64,000 nt of DNA from Gymnopus androsaceus JB14. Its lineage: Eukaryota > Basidiomycota > Agaricomycetes > Agaricales > Omphalotaceae. The DNA is taken from assembly GCA_009733575.1 (NCBI GenBank), contig ML769712.1:1-64000 (forward strand). The letters are read 5' to 3'. Under the pieces are notes generated by a model. It saw only the letters and a list, made by a program, of their open reading frames with translations. It searched no databases and was not told where the DNA came from. This document shows, piece by piece, positions 12,258-21,489 of this stretch; positions within the stretch are counted from its first letter, which is position 1; the number at the start of each line of letters is the position of its first letter. Both the position numbers and the translations under genes were made by a program.

Positions 12258-12325
12258 GTGAAGAGGACGAATCGAACACCTTTACACACCACCGTCTTAC
12301 CACGACTAGATAATGATAATGTCAC
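12258..12325 (-). other. tRNA-like fragment with B box (copy C)
   Basis: Minus-strand AGGTGTTCGATTCGTCC has a seven-base TTCGATT loop and a mostly paired stem, preceded by a D-arm-like TAGTCGTGGTAAGACGG. It lacks a matching acceptor 5' strand. Same relative position as in copies A and B. Confidence 0.3.
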
Positions 12326-12604
12326 TTCCAATGTCTTTCTTCAAGTTCTGCGTCAATTTCCTCCTCACCTTTATTACTCGTTGAGTCTCGGTTTGAGCTT
12401 GCGGGCTTGGATACCCTTTATGAGCCAATGGACCAATATTACCAGCTCTCCCTGATATCAATTCGTCCCTCAGGCCTTCGTGACACTCATTAGAATATAT
12501 ACAGCTCACAGCCTCTCAGTAAACACCATCATAGGAAGAATGGAGGAAGAGAAGGAATATGTATATTCAAGTGGAGCTCGGACCAACCAAGTTTAGCGTA
12601 GACA

Positions 12605-12725
12605 GTAGACAAGAGTAGACTCGAACCACTCCCTGCTGCAGAGACGTGATGTGCGGAAACTGTCATCAACTTGATGGTGTTGACACCTTGAAGGTGTCAA
12701 CACCGAAGCTACTGGCTCGAGTCTA
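12605..12725 (-). other. Structured tRNA-like / SINE-like element
   Basis: On the minus strand the segment ends in AGTGGTTCGAGTCTACT, a complete five-pair T stem with a seven-base loop and a B-box match, followed by CTTGTCT. The far end has the near-inverse GGCTCGAGTCTA, so both ends can pair (11 of 12 bases). Between them lies the 29-bp perfect palindrome at 12676-12704. The distance between the arms is too long for an ordinary tRNA. Likely a pol III-type repeat unit or a decayed tRNA. Confidence 0.35.
12676..12704. repeat. Perfect 29-bp palindrome
   Basis: Two 14-base arms (GGTGTTGACACCTT and its exact complement) around a single central G. It lies just upstream of the truncated F-box copy 3 and inside the tRNA-like element. 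Confidence 0.9.
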
Positions 12726-12728
12726 AGA

Positions 12729-13037
12729 CAAGAGTCGATTTTACCTGAAGAGATCCTTCACTCTGTGGTTGAATCACTCACTTACAACTCCGAATTCGTG
12801 GAACGCAATCTGTTCCGTTTTCGCTGGAAACTCGCGACCAGGAAGCTTTTCTCCTTTTCTCTCGCTTGTCACCAATTTCGACGAATTTCCTTGCCATTTC
12901 TCTTCTCGTACATCAAAATAAATGGAGTTGAACACCTGGAGATGTTTCAAGATCAATGTATCTCGAATGCTTCCTTTGCAGGATTCGACACTTGGTATTG
13001 GTACGCAAATTCCATTCTGCTATCGGGAGAATCGTAA
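12729..13037 (+). pseudogene. F-box-like protein, copy 3 (truncated, start lost)
   Basis: Reads SILPEEILHSVVESLTYNSE and continues like copy 1 to about 12981 (SNASFAG), then runs into unrelated sequence and stops. The ATG TCC GAA start of copies 1 and 2 is replaced by AGA CAA GAG, so no start codon remains. A dead fragment of the tandem family. Confidence 0.75.
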
Positions 13038-13141
13038 CGGAACATCTGCTGACGCGAAAGTTGAAGGACATCCTGAACTCATGTATGGTCCTCTTTCTGT
13101 TGGTTAGACCGCGCATGACTAGGTCAATATCATGGATTGCA

Positions 13142-13233
13142 ATGTAGTCCAATGACATCTTGCGACTGGCTCGGATATTATTTCATGCTCACTTTCACTA
13201 TGCGATGTAGTCCAATGACACCTTGCGACTGGC
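13142..13233. repeat. 29-bp direct repeat with CCAAT motifs
   Basis: ATGTAGTCCAATGACAYCTT plus GCGACTGGC occurs at 13142-13170 and 13205-13233 with one mismatch. Each copy contains CCAAT. The repeats lie 300-390 bp upstream of the lectin start and could be upstream activating sites. Confidence 0.7.
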
Positions 13234-13457
13234 ATCTCACTACCGATTTCTTTATGCAGCTAGTTCCGCGCCATGATTCGCTAATGTCCAGCAAATAATC
13301 CATTGATAAGCTTGGATGCATGCTGTCACTCATTGTGTCCCATCGGCCTTGAAAGTATTCCGAGTCATGCAACATACATTCGTGTCCATGACTGGAGGAA
13401 TATTGAGTGTCCAAGTTACACTCGATGATGCTATTGCCAGTGGTAGGCCGAATCGTG

Positions 13458-13467
13458 CTATAAAAAG
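13458..13467 (+). promoter_or_regulatory. TATA box of the lectin gene
   Basis: CTATAAAAAGG, about 70 bp before the lectin ATG at 13535. It is a near-consensus TATA box, which fits a strongly and conditionally expressed gene. Confidence 0.7.
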
Positions 13468-13534
13468 GGAACGGTTCGAGCTCTGAACTATCACTGTTCT
13501 CGAACTCGAAGCATCACCTCACACACTTCCAATC

Positions 13535-14540
13535 ATGCCCAACAACAACGGTATCGCAGCACTACAGTTGAACTTAGGTTTGTCAAATTTCTGATTCGTC
13601 AGTCAATTATGAAAATGTAAATAATCCCGTAGGAAGTCGACTTTATTTCCAGCAGTCTGACAACAAGATATATGAGCTCTGCTGGAATGGGAGGGATGGC
13701 GACAAGTGGTACAGAGGCAACAACTCGGAAGCCATATGCAGCGCACGCCCCGACACTCCCATCGCTGTGACTAAAGTCGATGACCTCCCGAACACCTCAC
13801 AGATAATGCACCTTTACTATGTTGGTACAGACGATTACGTCAAGGAGTATGTCTACAAAGATGACAAGTGGGTACCGGGTGACAATCTCGGGTCCGCCAG
13901 AGTTCCCCAGGGCACCAGCCTTGCAGTGATAGGATGGGGAAAAGAAAAAAAAAACATTCGGGTCTATTACCAACCTGAGGATAATGATGGCAACGTGCAG
14001 GAACTTGTGGGCATCGATGGACGTTGGTCCAAAGGCAGCTCATTCTCTGGTGCCCACATGGGCACGCCACTTGCAGTGGTGCAGTCAGACCAATACGCCA
14101 CTACCTCGGATTTCACAATCCATCTTTTCTTCTACAGCCCTGACAATACTTCGATCATTGAAAAGGTGTGGAAGGGCGGCTGGGCAGGTAATACTACAGT
14201 CATGCACGATCAGAACTTGGTGCATGGCGGGGGCCTCGCAGCTATTCATTGGGGTTTAAAATCTGCCTACAAGATGAGATTGTATTTCCCCTTCAACGAT
14301 TCGGTAATCAAGGGGAAGGTTATGGAGTTGGCTTATGACACTCCACCAGGAGCATGGTCTCCTACATCGGCATACCCAGTGAACACATTGACCTCCAATA
14401 CCAGTCCGCTGACGGCGCGGGTATACGGTAACTACAAGGGCACTAATATATCTGTATTCATGAAGGACGGGGAGAAGAGTATTAAAGAGATGTATTATGT
14501 GTCGCCAGGCTGGGGGCCTGTGCGCGAGATTAACTGGTGA
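13535..14540 (+). CDS. Fucose-specific lectin (AAL/AFL-type six-bladed beta-propeller)
   Basis: A soluble fungal lectin of the Aleuria aurantia lectin family (fucose-specific lectin, PF07938), binding alpha-fucose at pockets between propeller blades. Known roles in the family include recognition of foreign glycans. Seen: exon 1 13535-13577, intron 13578-13632 (gtttgt...cccgtag), exon 2 13633-14540, 316 residues. The usual family length is about 310-320. No signal peptide, as expected for these cytosolic lectins. Blade repeats are visible as recurring motifs: LYFQQSDNKIYELCW (13640), LYYVGTDDYVKEYVY (13812), RVYYQPEDNDGNVQELV (13962), FTIHLFF...IIEKVW (14112), MRLYFPF...VMELAY (14275) and ISVFMKDGEKSIKEMYYV (14450). 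Each ends near a W-x-G or blade-closing aromatic. The frame is open throughout, one of the few clean genes here. TATA box at 13458. Confidence 0.92.
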
Positions 14541-14689
14541 TACTCAGATGGAGGCGCTTAGTAGTAGGAGGCACCGTGGCGGATTGAGTTCCTGTTTCCT
14601 GTAGAATACATGTAATTCCTTCTCTTCAAGTTCATTCTCCTCATTCTATTTTGGACATCACTATTGCATTGACTGTAAGCATCGTGGCC
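14541..14689. other. 3' flank of the lectin gene
   Basis: AT-rich 3' untranslated-like sequence. Nothing further recognised. Confidence 0.4.
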
Positions 14690-14995
14690 AGTTGAGACAG
14701 TCCTGCAGAAATTTAGGATAATAAAAGAAAATAATTAAGAAATTGTTGGTTAAGTTCTGCTAGCGGCCTCCATATAGACCAGAAAAGGCCAGCAAGTAGT
14801 CACAGTGACATTCTAGCAATCTGCACTTGCAGGAGGGCAGCAGGCGTGCTAGCAGACGCCGTCGATGTCGATAGGTCTGGATGGTGGAAGTCGGAAGAAG
14901 AACTGTGGGAGTTGTGATAGGCTCTCATAGTTCTTTCATCCTTCACGCAACGCTGATCATGATCTTCATCTATCACCCACAACTTGGCACCATAA
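14690..14995 (+). repeat. Fragment D of the duplicated segment
   Basis: The sequence from GAGACAGTCCTGCA to the CATAA at 14995 resembles 8700-8930 and then 8040-8125, in shuffled order. GACGCCGTCGATGTCGATAG is shared with 8884 and, with one mismatch, 4720. Its right end is cut by the Harbinger insertion after TAA (14993-14995). Confidence 0.65.
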
Positions 14996-16173
14996 GGCCC
15001 CGTTCTGTAACGCGAGATGAGATGAGATGCGTGAGATGGGATACTATCAAAAATCAATGTGAGAGCGATGCAAGAGGGCCCAAAGCCGACAAGTCGGACG
15101 TGATCCCTGTGACAACGGTCCGCGCCCCCCGACTCTGCGCCCAATCAATAACGCACTGTGTTCATCTCTACTTATGACTCGTGAACGTACTAGGAAGGCT
15201 CGGACTCCTGGCAGAGGCACCTCTAGCAAGAGGAAAGTCACGGTTTTTTCCACACTTGTAGCTGCTGCAGCAGTCACTGCCCATGTGACAGGAGATCAAA
15301 CACGTCGCCCACTCATGAATGGGTCTTTCTCTGGCGCAATGTGGTTACGAGAGCTTCTGGCAGGTATGCTTTCAATGCAATATAACCAGGAGCTCATCTG
15401 ACTCTGAATTGAAGGGCGCAATGAGCACTTTCGCCATATGTTTGGCATGAGAAAGTGGGTTTTCCGTGCACTGGTACAGGATCTTCGCCGCCTTGGTGGA
15501 CTCTCAGATAGCCGGTATGTCTCTGCTGAAGAGAAAGTTGCCATATTTCTACATGCCGCAGTCTCTGGAGGTAGTAACCGTGAGTTGCAAGAATGTTTCA
15601 TGTGAGGAGGAGCAACAATATCAATGTAAGTCTGATTTTGGTTTATTGATCTTTGCTGATTTGCATCCTTGAATAGCTATTTCAATCAAGTATTGGATGC
15701 CCTAGTTGGGGATTTCTATGCAAAATGGGTCCCTCTTCCTCTGAATGAAATACCTCCAGAGATTCTGAATGATCCCAAGTACTTCCCATACTTCAAAGAC
15801 TGTATTGGGGCCATTGATGGCTCGCACTTCCATGTGCGGGTTCCTGTTGATGATATGGCACATTTTCGCAACCGCAAAGGTTGGATTTCCCAGAATGTTC
15901 TAGTCGCCTGTCTATTCTGTCTTCTATTCTGCTATATTCTGAGTGGATGGGAGGGTAGTGCAGGAGATGGCCGCATTTTTGATGATGCACGAAGGTCAAC
16001 TTTGTGTATCCCTAAGGGGAAATATCTTCTAGGAGATGCAGGATTTCCATCATGTGATGCACTTCTTGTTCCCTACCGAGGTGTTCAGTACCATTTGAAG
16101 GAATGGGAGCAAGCGAGTCTCAGGTATACATCAGACATATTCAATATTTACCAATATGTGTTTTCTCCACTAT
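14996..16173 (+). mobile_element. PIF/Harbinger transposon, copy 1 (left part)
   Basis: It starts with GGCCCCGTTCTGTAAC after a TAA target, the same terminus as copy 2 at 30052. The GAGATGAGATGAGATG stretch of the inverted repeat is kept. The transposase reading frame follows. The element is interrupted by the assembly gap after 16173, and the sequence beyond the gap is unrelated, so the right half and the right TAA are not visible. Confidence 0.85.
15174..16127 (+). pseudogene. Harbinger transposase (DDE_Tnp_4), copy 1, truncated and with a stop
   Basis: DDE nuclease of the Harbinger/HARBI1 family. Exon 1 runs from ATG 15174 to about 15362, exon 2 from about 15416 to 15625, exon 3 from 15676 to 16122. 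Motifs: CIGAIDGSHF with the first catalytic Asp (about 15805), LSGWEGSAGDGRIFDDAR with the second (about 15963), and LLVPYRGVQYHLKEWEQASL at the 3' side. The region with the catalytic Glu lies beyond the gap. An in-frame TGA at 15603-15605 stands where copy 2 reads CAA; both can come from one ancestral CGA by opposite-strand C-to-T change. Inactive. Confidence 0.85.
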
Positions 16174-16198
16174 NNNNNNNNNNNNNNNNNNNNNNNNN
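16174..16198. other. Assembly gap (25 N)
   Basis: Twenty-five Ns in a row. The sequence to the left is the start of a Harbinger intron (copy 2 continues with the acceptor and the next exon); the sequence to the right does not match that continuation. The join may therefore hide missing sequence or be a mis-scaffold. Confidence 0.98.
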
Positions 16199-18793
16199 AA
16201 AGAGCGCTGAGGGTTGAACGCGGACGAGGGTGTTGAAAGCGAGGAGGAGTCGAGCAGGAAGAAGTCCACGGGGGTCTTGGCAAATTCATCAGGCTCTTTG
16301 CAAATCGAATTTGAGGGAAATTGGACAAAGCGGAGCAAGGAAAGGAGTGGAAAGACGCTGGCTGAACTACGATCTCGCTGGAAGTCAGAATTGTATGTGC
16401 GGTTACAAATGTGGGGAAGCTACAACACGCCCCTTTTTTCAGTTCCGTCAACAGTGGGTCCTCATTCCTCTGAATCGATAACTTTGACTTGAGGGTAAGA
16501 TCTCTTTTAGGTGCATGAAACAAACCTGGACGAATTTGCTCAACATTCCTCGAGTTGTCATTTCGGAATTGACCGGAGGGTTTGTGGTCTTTGGACTGCG
16601 GCACCTGAGCCAAGAATGTCGTTGCAACCGGTGATCTTATCGTACGCGTTCATTCGTTTATTCACTGCGATGTACTGAAAGCTACGCCAGGTCATTCGCA
16701 GGGAAAACACAGGGCGCCAAACGTCCGATTTCGGTCAATCGAAACGCGATGGCTTTAAAACAAATTATCCGCACGTTATTAAAGCTTTTGTCAGAAAGTA
16801 TATTTGCAAGTATTCCTCATTCTGGCGTGTTACGGCGAATCTGATTATAGAATTTTCGTACGCGGTTAAGGAGTGTCAGTCCCGCAGCTCTTCCCGGAAG
16901 AGGACACGCTTCCCGCTCGACAGCAGGCACTTCTTTGAAGGAAGGCTGGTGCAGGGCCTCCGTCGTCATTCAGACGCCACTTCCAACTCCTCCGACGTCT
17001 TCTAAGGGACAAGTCTGTACCCGAGATCTCGACTGGGGGTAGCGAGCTTCAGGATGCGCGACCCTGGACCTGGGTTATTCCCTGGTGAGTACTGCCTTGC
17101 CCTCTGTCCCTGGTATTCCGGTGCTACGGAATTCTGGTGCCCCTCAAAAAAGCTCTATCTACTCGACCCACCAATCATTTGCTCGTGGTGCAACTCGACC
17201 AACGCAAACGCACCTGCAGTAGCTCCATCCCGCGATGTAACCCCAACCTGTTCGCGTTCCTTCAGAGCCCAGTTCTTCACCTGCATGGTTTACGATTCTG
17301 TTTTTCCGAACTTCTCCCGCAGCCGGACTGGCGTCTTGGGAATGAAATCGACGTGGATTTGCCGGAGCAAAGTTCTGGATCGGAGAGGAAAAGAGGAAAA
17401 AGTAGGCAGAAGCGTACCAAGTCGGCGGAATGCAGCGGGAGGGTTTCAGCAACGAAGAAGTCTAGAAGTGCCCAACAGTGGCCAGTGTACACTCGATCGG
17501 CCGAAGCAACTCGTAAAAACTTACCAGTCGCGGTGCAAAACCGAATCCCATTTCAAAACAAAAACCCACTGCGTCATTAATCAACAGCAGATCGTGGTGA
17601 ACAGTCATCGTCCAAAGAGCGGTAGGACAGGGTAGAAAGGCTGAATTGGTGGGATCAGAGGCTGGAGGGGAGAGGGCAGCAGTGCACCAAGTGCATCGAT
17701 CCTACCGTTCCCAATTGATGCTCGAGATACGTGGAAAACGCTCTGGGTTGTATGCTTGTGGGTAGATGGAGGGAAACGGCTTGGCAGCAAGTATGGTACA
17801 GGGCTGTTTCCGGTTGACCAGGCTGGCGGTTTCCAGCCGTTTCGAAAGAGCTTTCGAGGATCCAACGTCCGGAAGGCAAAGGAAGTGGGGACCTTGGTTA
17901 TTCATGCAGCGTTCCGGCGACGTTCCACCCTGTCGTGGACCTTCCGCGTTTCGCTGATGAGTTTTCTGGGTGGTGAGAGCATGCAACCTGACAGGAAGGA
18001 AGCGGTGAAGTGGTGAATCGGTACTAAAATACTTCTAGAATGCGACGGGACGCGAGATTCGAAATCGCAGTCTTTGGGCAGCTCTACATGGATGGTAAAT
18101 GTTGTCTGGGGCATTAGCATGGTGGCATAAGGCGGTTATTGATCTTCCGAAGGAGAAAGCATCGGGAACGGGGGCGAAGTGGTCAGAAGCGGCGCAATTG
18201 GAGCTTCTCCCAAGACTCAACGAGGCATTGGGACGAGGTCATGTACGTGTTTGGGAAGGCTAATGAAATAATATTGTATTTTTATTTGTGCAATACAATA
18301 CGCCTTTTATCTATTTTCAAATATGGTTGCCTACATGCCCAAGACTGTAGTCGGCATAGTGGCACTACTATACACAGAAATATCCCCGCGGACAATGGTT
18401 TAGCATGTGCGGTGAGCGTTTACCAGATTATTTAAAGCGCTGGAGGTCAAGTGAAGCTTAGGTTTTCGATGTCCTTGAATGCGACATTTTAACCCTTCGG
18501 CTCTTGGTCGTCCGGTGAACGTTTCCGGAGTTGCAAATTTGTCAGCGCACACCTCCGCTTGGGTGACTCAATCATCCCACGCTGTGCGGGCGCTGGCAAA
18601 TATTTTGTTTGGTGAACTAGTGCTAATCCCTACAGCTGATGGCCTAGGATTTATCCCTATCCGCTTTTCGCTGGTAGTACGCTCCCTTTGACGGTCCAAT
18701 CCCTGCTTGATGCATTTGCTAAGAGGGATTTAGCCCATGTTCAAGTGTTTGGGAAAGTACAACCTACAGGTGCTCCATCTCGGCATCATCAAA
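16199..18793. other. Gene-poor, GC-richer stretch after the gap
   Basis: Several overlapping open frames exist on both strands (for example 17054-17635 + and 16199-16613 -), but none shows a recognisable domain, codon pattern or spliced structure. Base composition is visibly richer in G and C than the neighbouring transposon DNA. I see no terminal repeats. It may be decayed transposon sequence or sequence misplaced at the scaffold join. Confidence 0.4.
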
Positions 18794-21071
18794 TCATCTG
18801 TCCAAAGCTATAGAAAGCTCTATTGTAGCGTCCTTGCTCCAACCGTTCACGTTTGCCGACGGAGTCCGACTCCTGGGTGCAGATATGGACATCCGATGGC
18901 CTTGAAGGCCACTAGCTTCCGGATCGGAGCTGAGCGCATGCAAATGGACGCACATATGAACCTCCCTCGTCATGATGCCATAGGCAATCGTACCTGGTAG
19001 GCTAGGCGGGATCTGGTGCACAGACCTTTCTTGCCGACCCCGAGGAATGTAACTGCCGCTCCTCCTCTCATATAGGTGACTAGACCTGATTTCGAACGTG
19101 CAGTTTATCAACTCTCCTGCACCGAAATGAGCTTGAAAAGCTCCAAGGATTGCTGTCGCGTACCTTTGGCTTAGCCATGACCTTATCTCGAACGTCAAGA
19201 ACGGTTGTCTTTCGGAGGAAGTCGAACTCGGAAGATAGGTGTAGTTCAAGGACGTCATCCAAGGTAAAGCAAGTTTTTGGGGAGACAAAAGCTTTTGCTT
19301 GCAGTTGATGGAGTTTCCTAGGCAGTTGTGAATGGCCGCTGAGCGCTTCTTGCCATAGTGTGACTGATTATGCTGGCGCAATCTTGTATCCTATAAGCGT
19401 ATTAGAGAGTGTTAAAAACATGTATTGAACACATACCTGTCCCCGACATATTCATTCTTGAGAGTTCAAAGATCCTGGCCACAATCAGCCCCTCTAGCTT
19501 GTCCAGCGCCTTCTGATAGGCTGCCATAGACACTAGCTCTTCTGCCTTACTCCACTCCCCTGAGCCCCTGCTCCATCTCTGATCCCGACGAATGCCAAGC
19601 CTCTCCTCCAACGACTGGACGTCAAGGAGCAGCTTAGCCTCTAGCTCCTGCTCGTTAGCCATCTGTCTCTCCGACATAGACAGCGGCTGTTCCCCTTCAG
19701 TGTCCACCTCTGGTTGGCCCTGATTATGGCTTCGAAACGTCCGCCTCGCTCTTCGGAGTCTTTCCTGGCAGTCCCCAAGCTTTACTAGCGCAAGGTAGTA
19801 GGTGGCGCTAAGAGTCTCTGCCTCGGGGTAGTTTTCCTGGACTCTAGGTATTCCTTCTCCTCCTCCAGATAGCCGTATACCCTATCAGCATCCAAAAGCC
19901 CAACAAGCCTCAGCGTCCTTGCGGTGTCCTTTGCCCTGTTCAGAATGCCCAATGCCTGTTTGTAGTTGGAGTATATGAGCTTCGAGAGGTTTGCATAGGT
20001 TTCGAAGTTGTCTCGGTGGTAGGCATAGCATGCGATGGCCTGACGACGACGGAATTTACTCATGTACCGAGTAACGGAGGCAAGAGCATTGGACTGGGAG
20101 AAGTAGCGTTCGCAAACCTCCATATCCTCAATGCCTGCGCCATAGATGTACAGCATGAGAAAGGAAAGCTGACAGAGGCGGTTATGGGCATATCCATGTA
20201 AAAGTCCTATAAGCATTTGAAGCTTCTCATCCCTTGCGAGCTGGCTAAGAGGACTGCATGCAATCTTGTCAACCATACCACAGGCAATGTCATATCCTAT
20301 GGCAAGCGAGCTTATAGGCACCTCCGGTAGACCTCGACGTCTTCTATCCTCCTGACACGCTGCCATGAAGTGGTGTAGAAGAGCCAAAAGGTATTTTGAC
20401 CTATGAAGGCGTAGAAGTCAGAGGAGTCCAAGTAAGGGAGTAGGTCACTCACTGCTCACCCGTTTTAATCATGTCTGCAAATGCTAGAACGAAGGAATGG
20501 CAACAAAAGCCTGCAAATATGCTGTTGACGTCGAAAAAAGCAAACAATCGTGCAGTTTTACTCTCATTCATGTTAGACCAGCGGTCAGCACAAGAGGGCT
20601 TGCTGCCCTTTTCAGCTGGTGTCCAGTCCACCCATTTTCCCCAGTTCGGCTCATCCCACAAATCAACCTTCTCAGGCTGAAGAAAGTAATCCCCACCCCC
20701 AGTTCGTGTATCCAGCCTCTCCCTCAAAGCGCCAAGAAACCTCCCATCCTCCATTCGTTCTCGTTGTTCGACTCGCTTTAGAGAGTTATTCCCATCAGCA
20801 GCTGCCATAAAGCGAATCGGCTGCGGCGCTTCTCCCTCTACCTCATACTGACAAGGAGGGCATGCGTTGAGCATTCGCCAGTTCGGCGTGGAGCGACCCA
20901 AAGCTTTGAGGACCTTCTGCCTCACGGTCTCCGTGAGTCTGACATAGAGATCATAGGCAGAGGAAAATTGAACAGAGAGGTTGTTTTTGAAGCGAACACC
21001 CTGTAGGTCGCAGAGAGCTCGTATGAAAGGTTGAATGCCAAGTCGGGGGCAGCGCATGAACAGATGGTGGT

Positions 21072-21079
21072 AGAGCTCC
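21072..21079. repeat. Target-site duplication, left (KDZ element 2)
   Basis: AGAGCTCC here against AGAGCTCT at 27134-27141. The uninterrupted transposase would read through one copy of the palindromic AGAGCTCT, so the last base of the left copy has probably changed. An 8-bp duplication fits the superfamily. Confidence 0.75.
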
Positions 21080-21088
21080 AACCACCAG

Positions 21089-21217
21089 GGCAGCTTTTCT
21101 CAAGAAAGTCGCTTTTTTCTTAAGTAATTCTTGAGAATTTACTCAGGATTAAATTTAAGAAAAACAACTTTAAATAGTAAGTACAAGTACTCGAGCTTTA
21201 CTTAAGTAATTATTGTA
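21089..21217 (+). repeat. KDZ 2 left terminal inverted repeat
   Basis: Starts GGCAGCTTTTCTCAAG. It is the reverse complement of 26995-27123 with about four mismatches until similarity fades after AAGTAATTATTGTA. Confidence 0.9.
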
Positions 21218-21480
21218 AGTACACCAACTTTATAAGTAATCCTTAGGAATATACTTAGCTAAGTACGAACTAAGTAAGCATGTAGTGAGTAGAAACCTGA
21301 GGAAACTACATACTAAGTAAAGCAGTCTCAAGTATTTACTTATACTTACTTTGCTCAGAGCAAACACTGTACTTAAACTAAGTAAAGCTCAATCACTGAA
21401 AGTAATAGAGAACATACTTGAGTGAACAAACTTCTTGCTAAGGACGACTAAGAAGAACTACTAAGTAAATACTCAAGTAG
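21218..21480. repeat. Left subterminal ACTTAAGTA-type repeats
   Basis: Dense, irregular copies of TACTTAAGTA, ACTAAGTAA and CTCAAGTA on both strands. Such subterminal arrays are usually transposase-binding sites. Confidence 0.7.
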
Positions 21481-21489
21481 CCAGCAACA

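Larger units (their letters stand above)
12243..13040 (+). repeat. Segmental duplication, truncated copy C
   Basis: It starts at GGAAAGGCTCGTACTTTGTG, matching 5557 and 9737 of the other copies. It keeps the SELVDMDA-equivalent region in degraded form, then jumps to the F-box start region. It ends near 12981, where similarity stops abruptly. Confidence 0.65.

Noticed and set aside
12620..12725. A tRNA with anticodon loop CTTCAAG in the palindrome
   Set aside because: About 50 bases separate the would-be anticodon arm from the T arm, too many even for a long variable arm.
17054..17635. A 193-residue open frame in the GC-rich stretch
   Set aside because: Overlapped by equally long frames on both strands, no domain, and composition explains its length.
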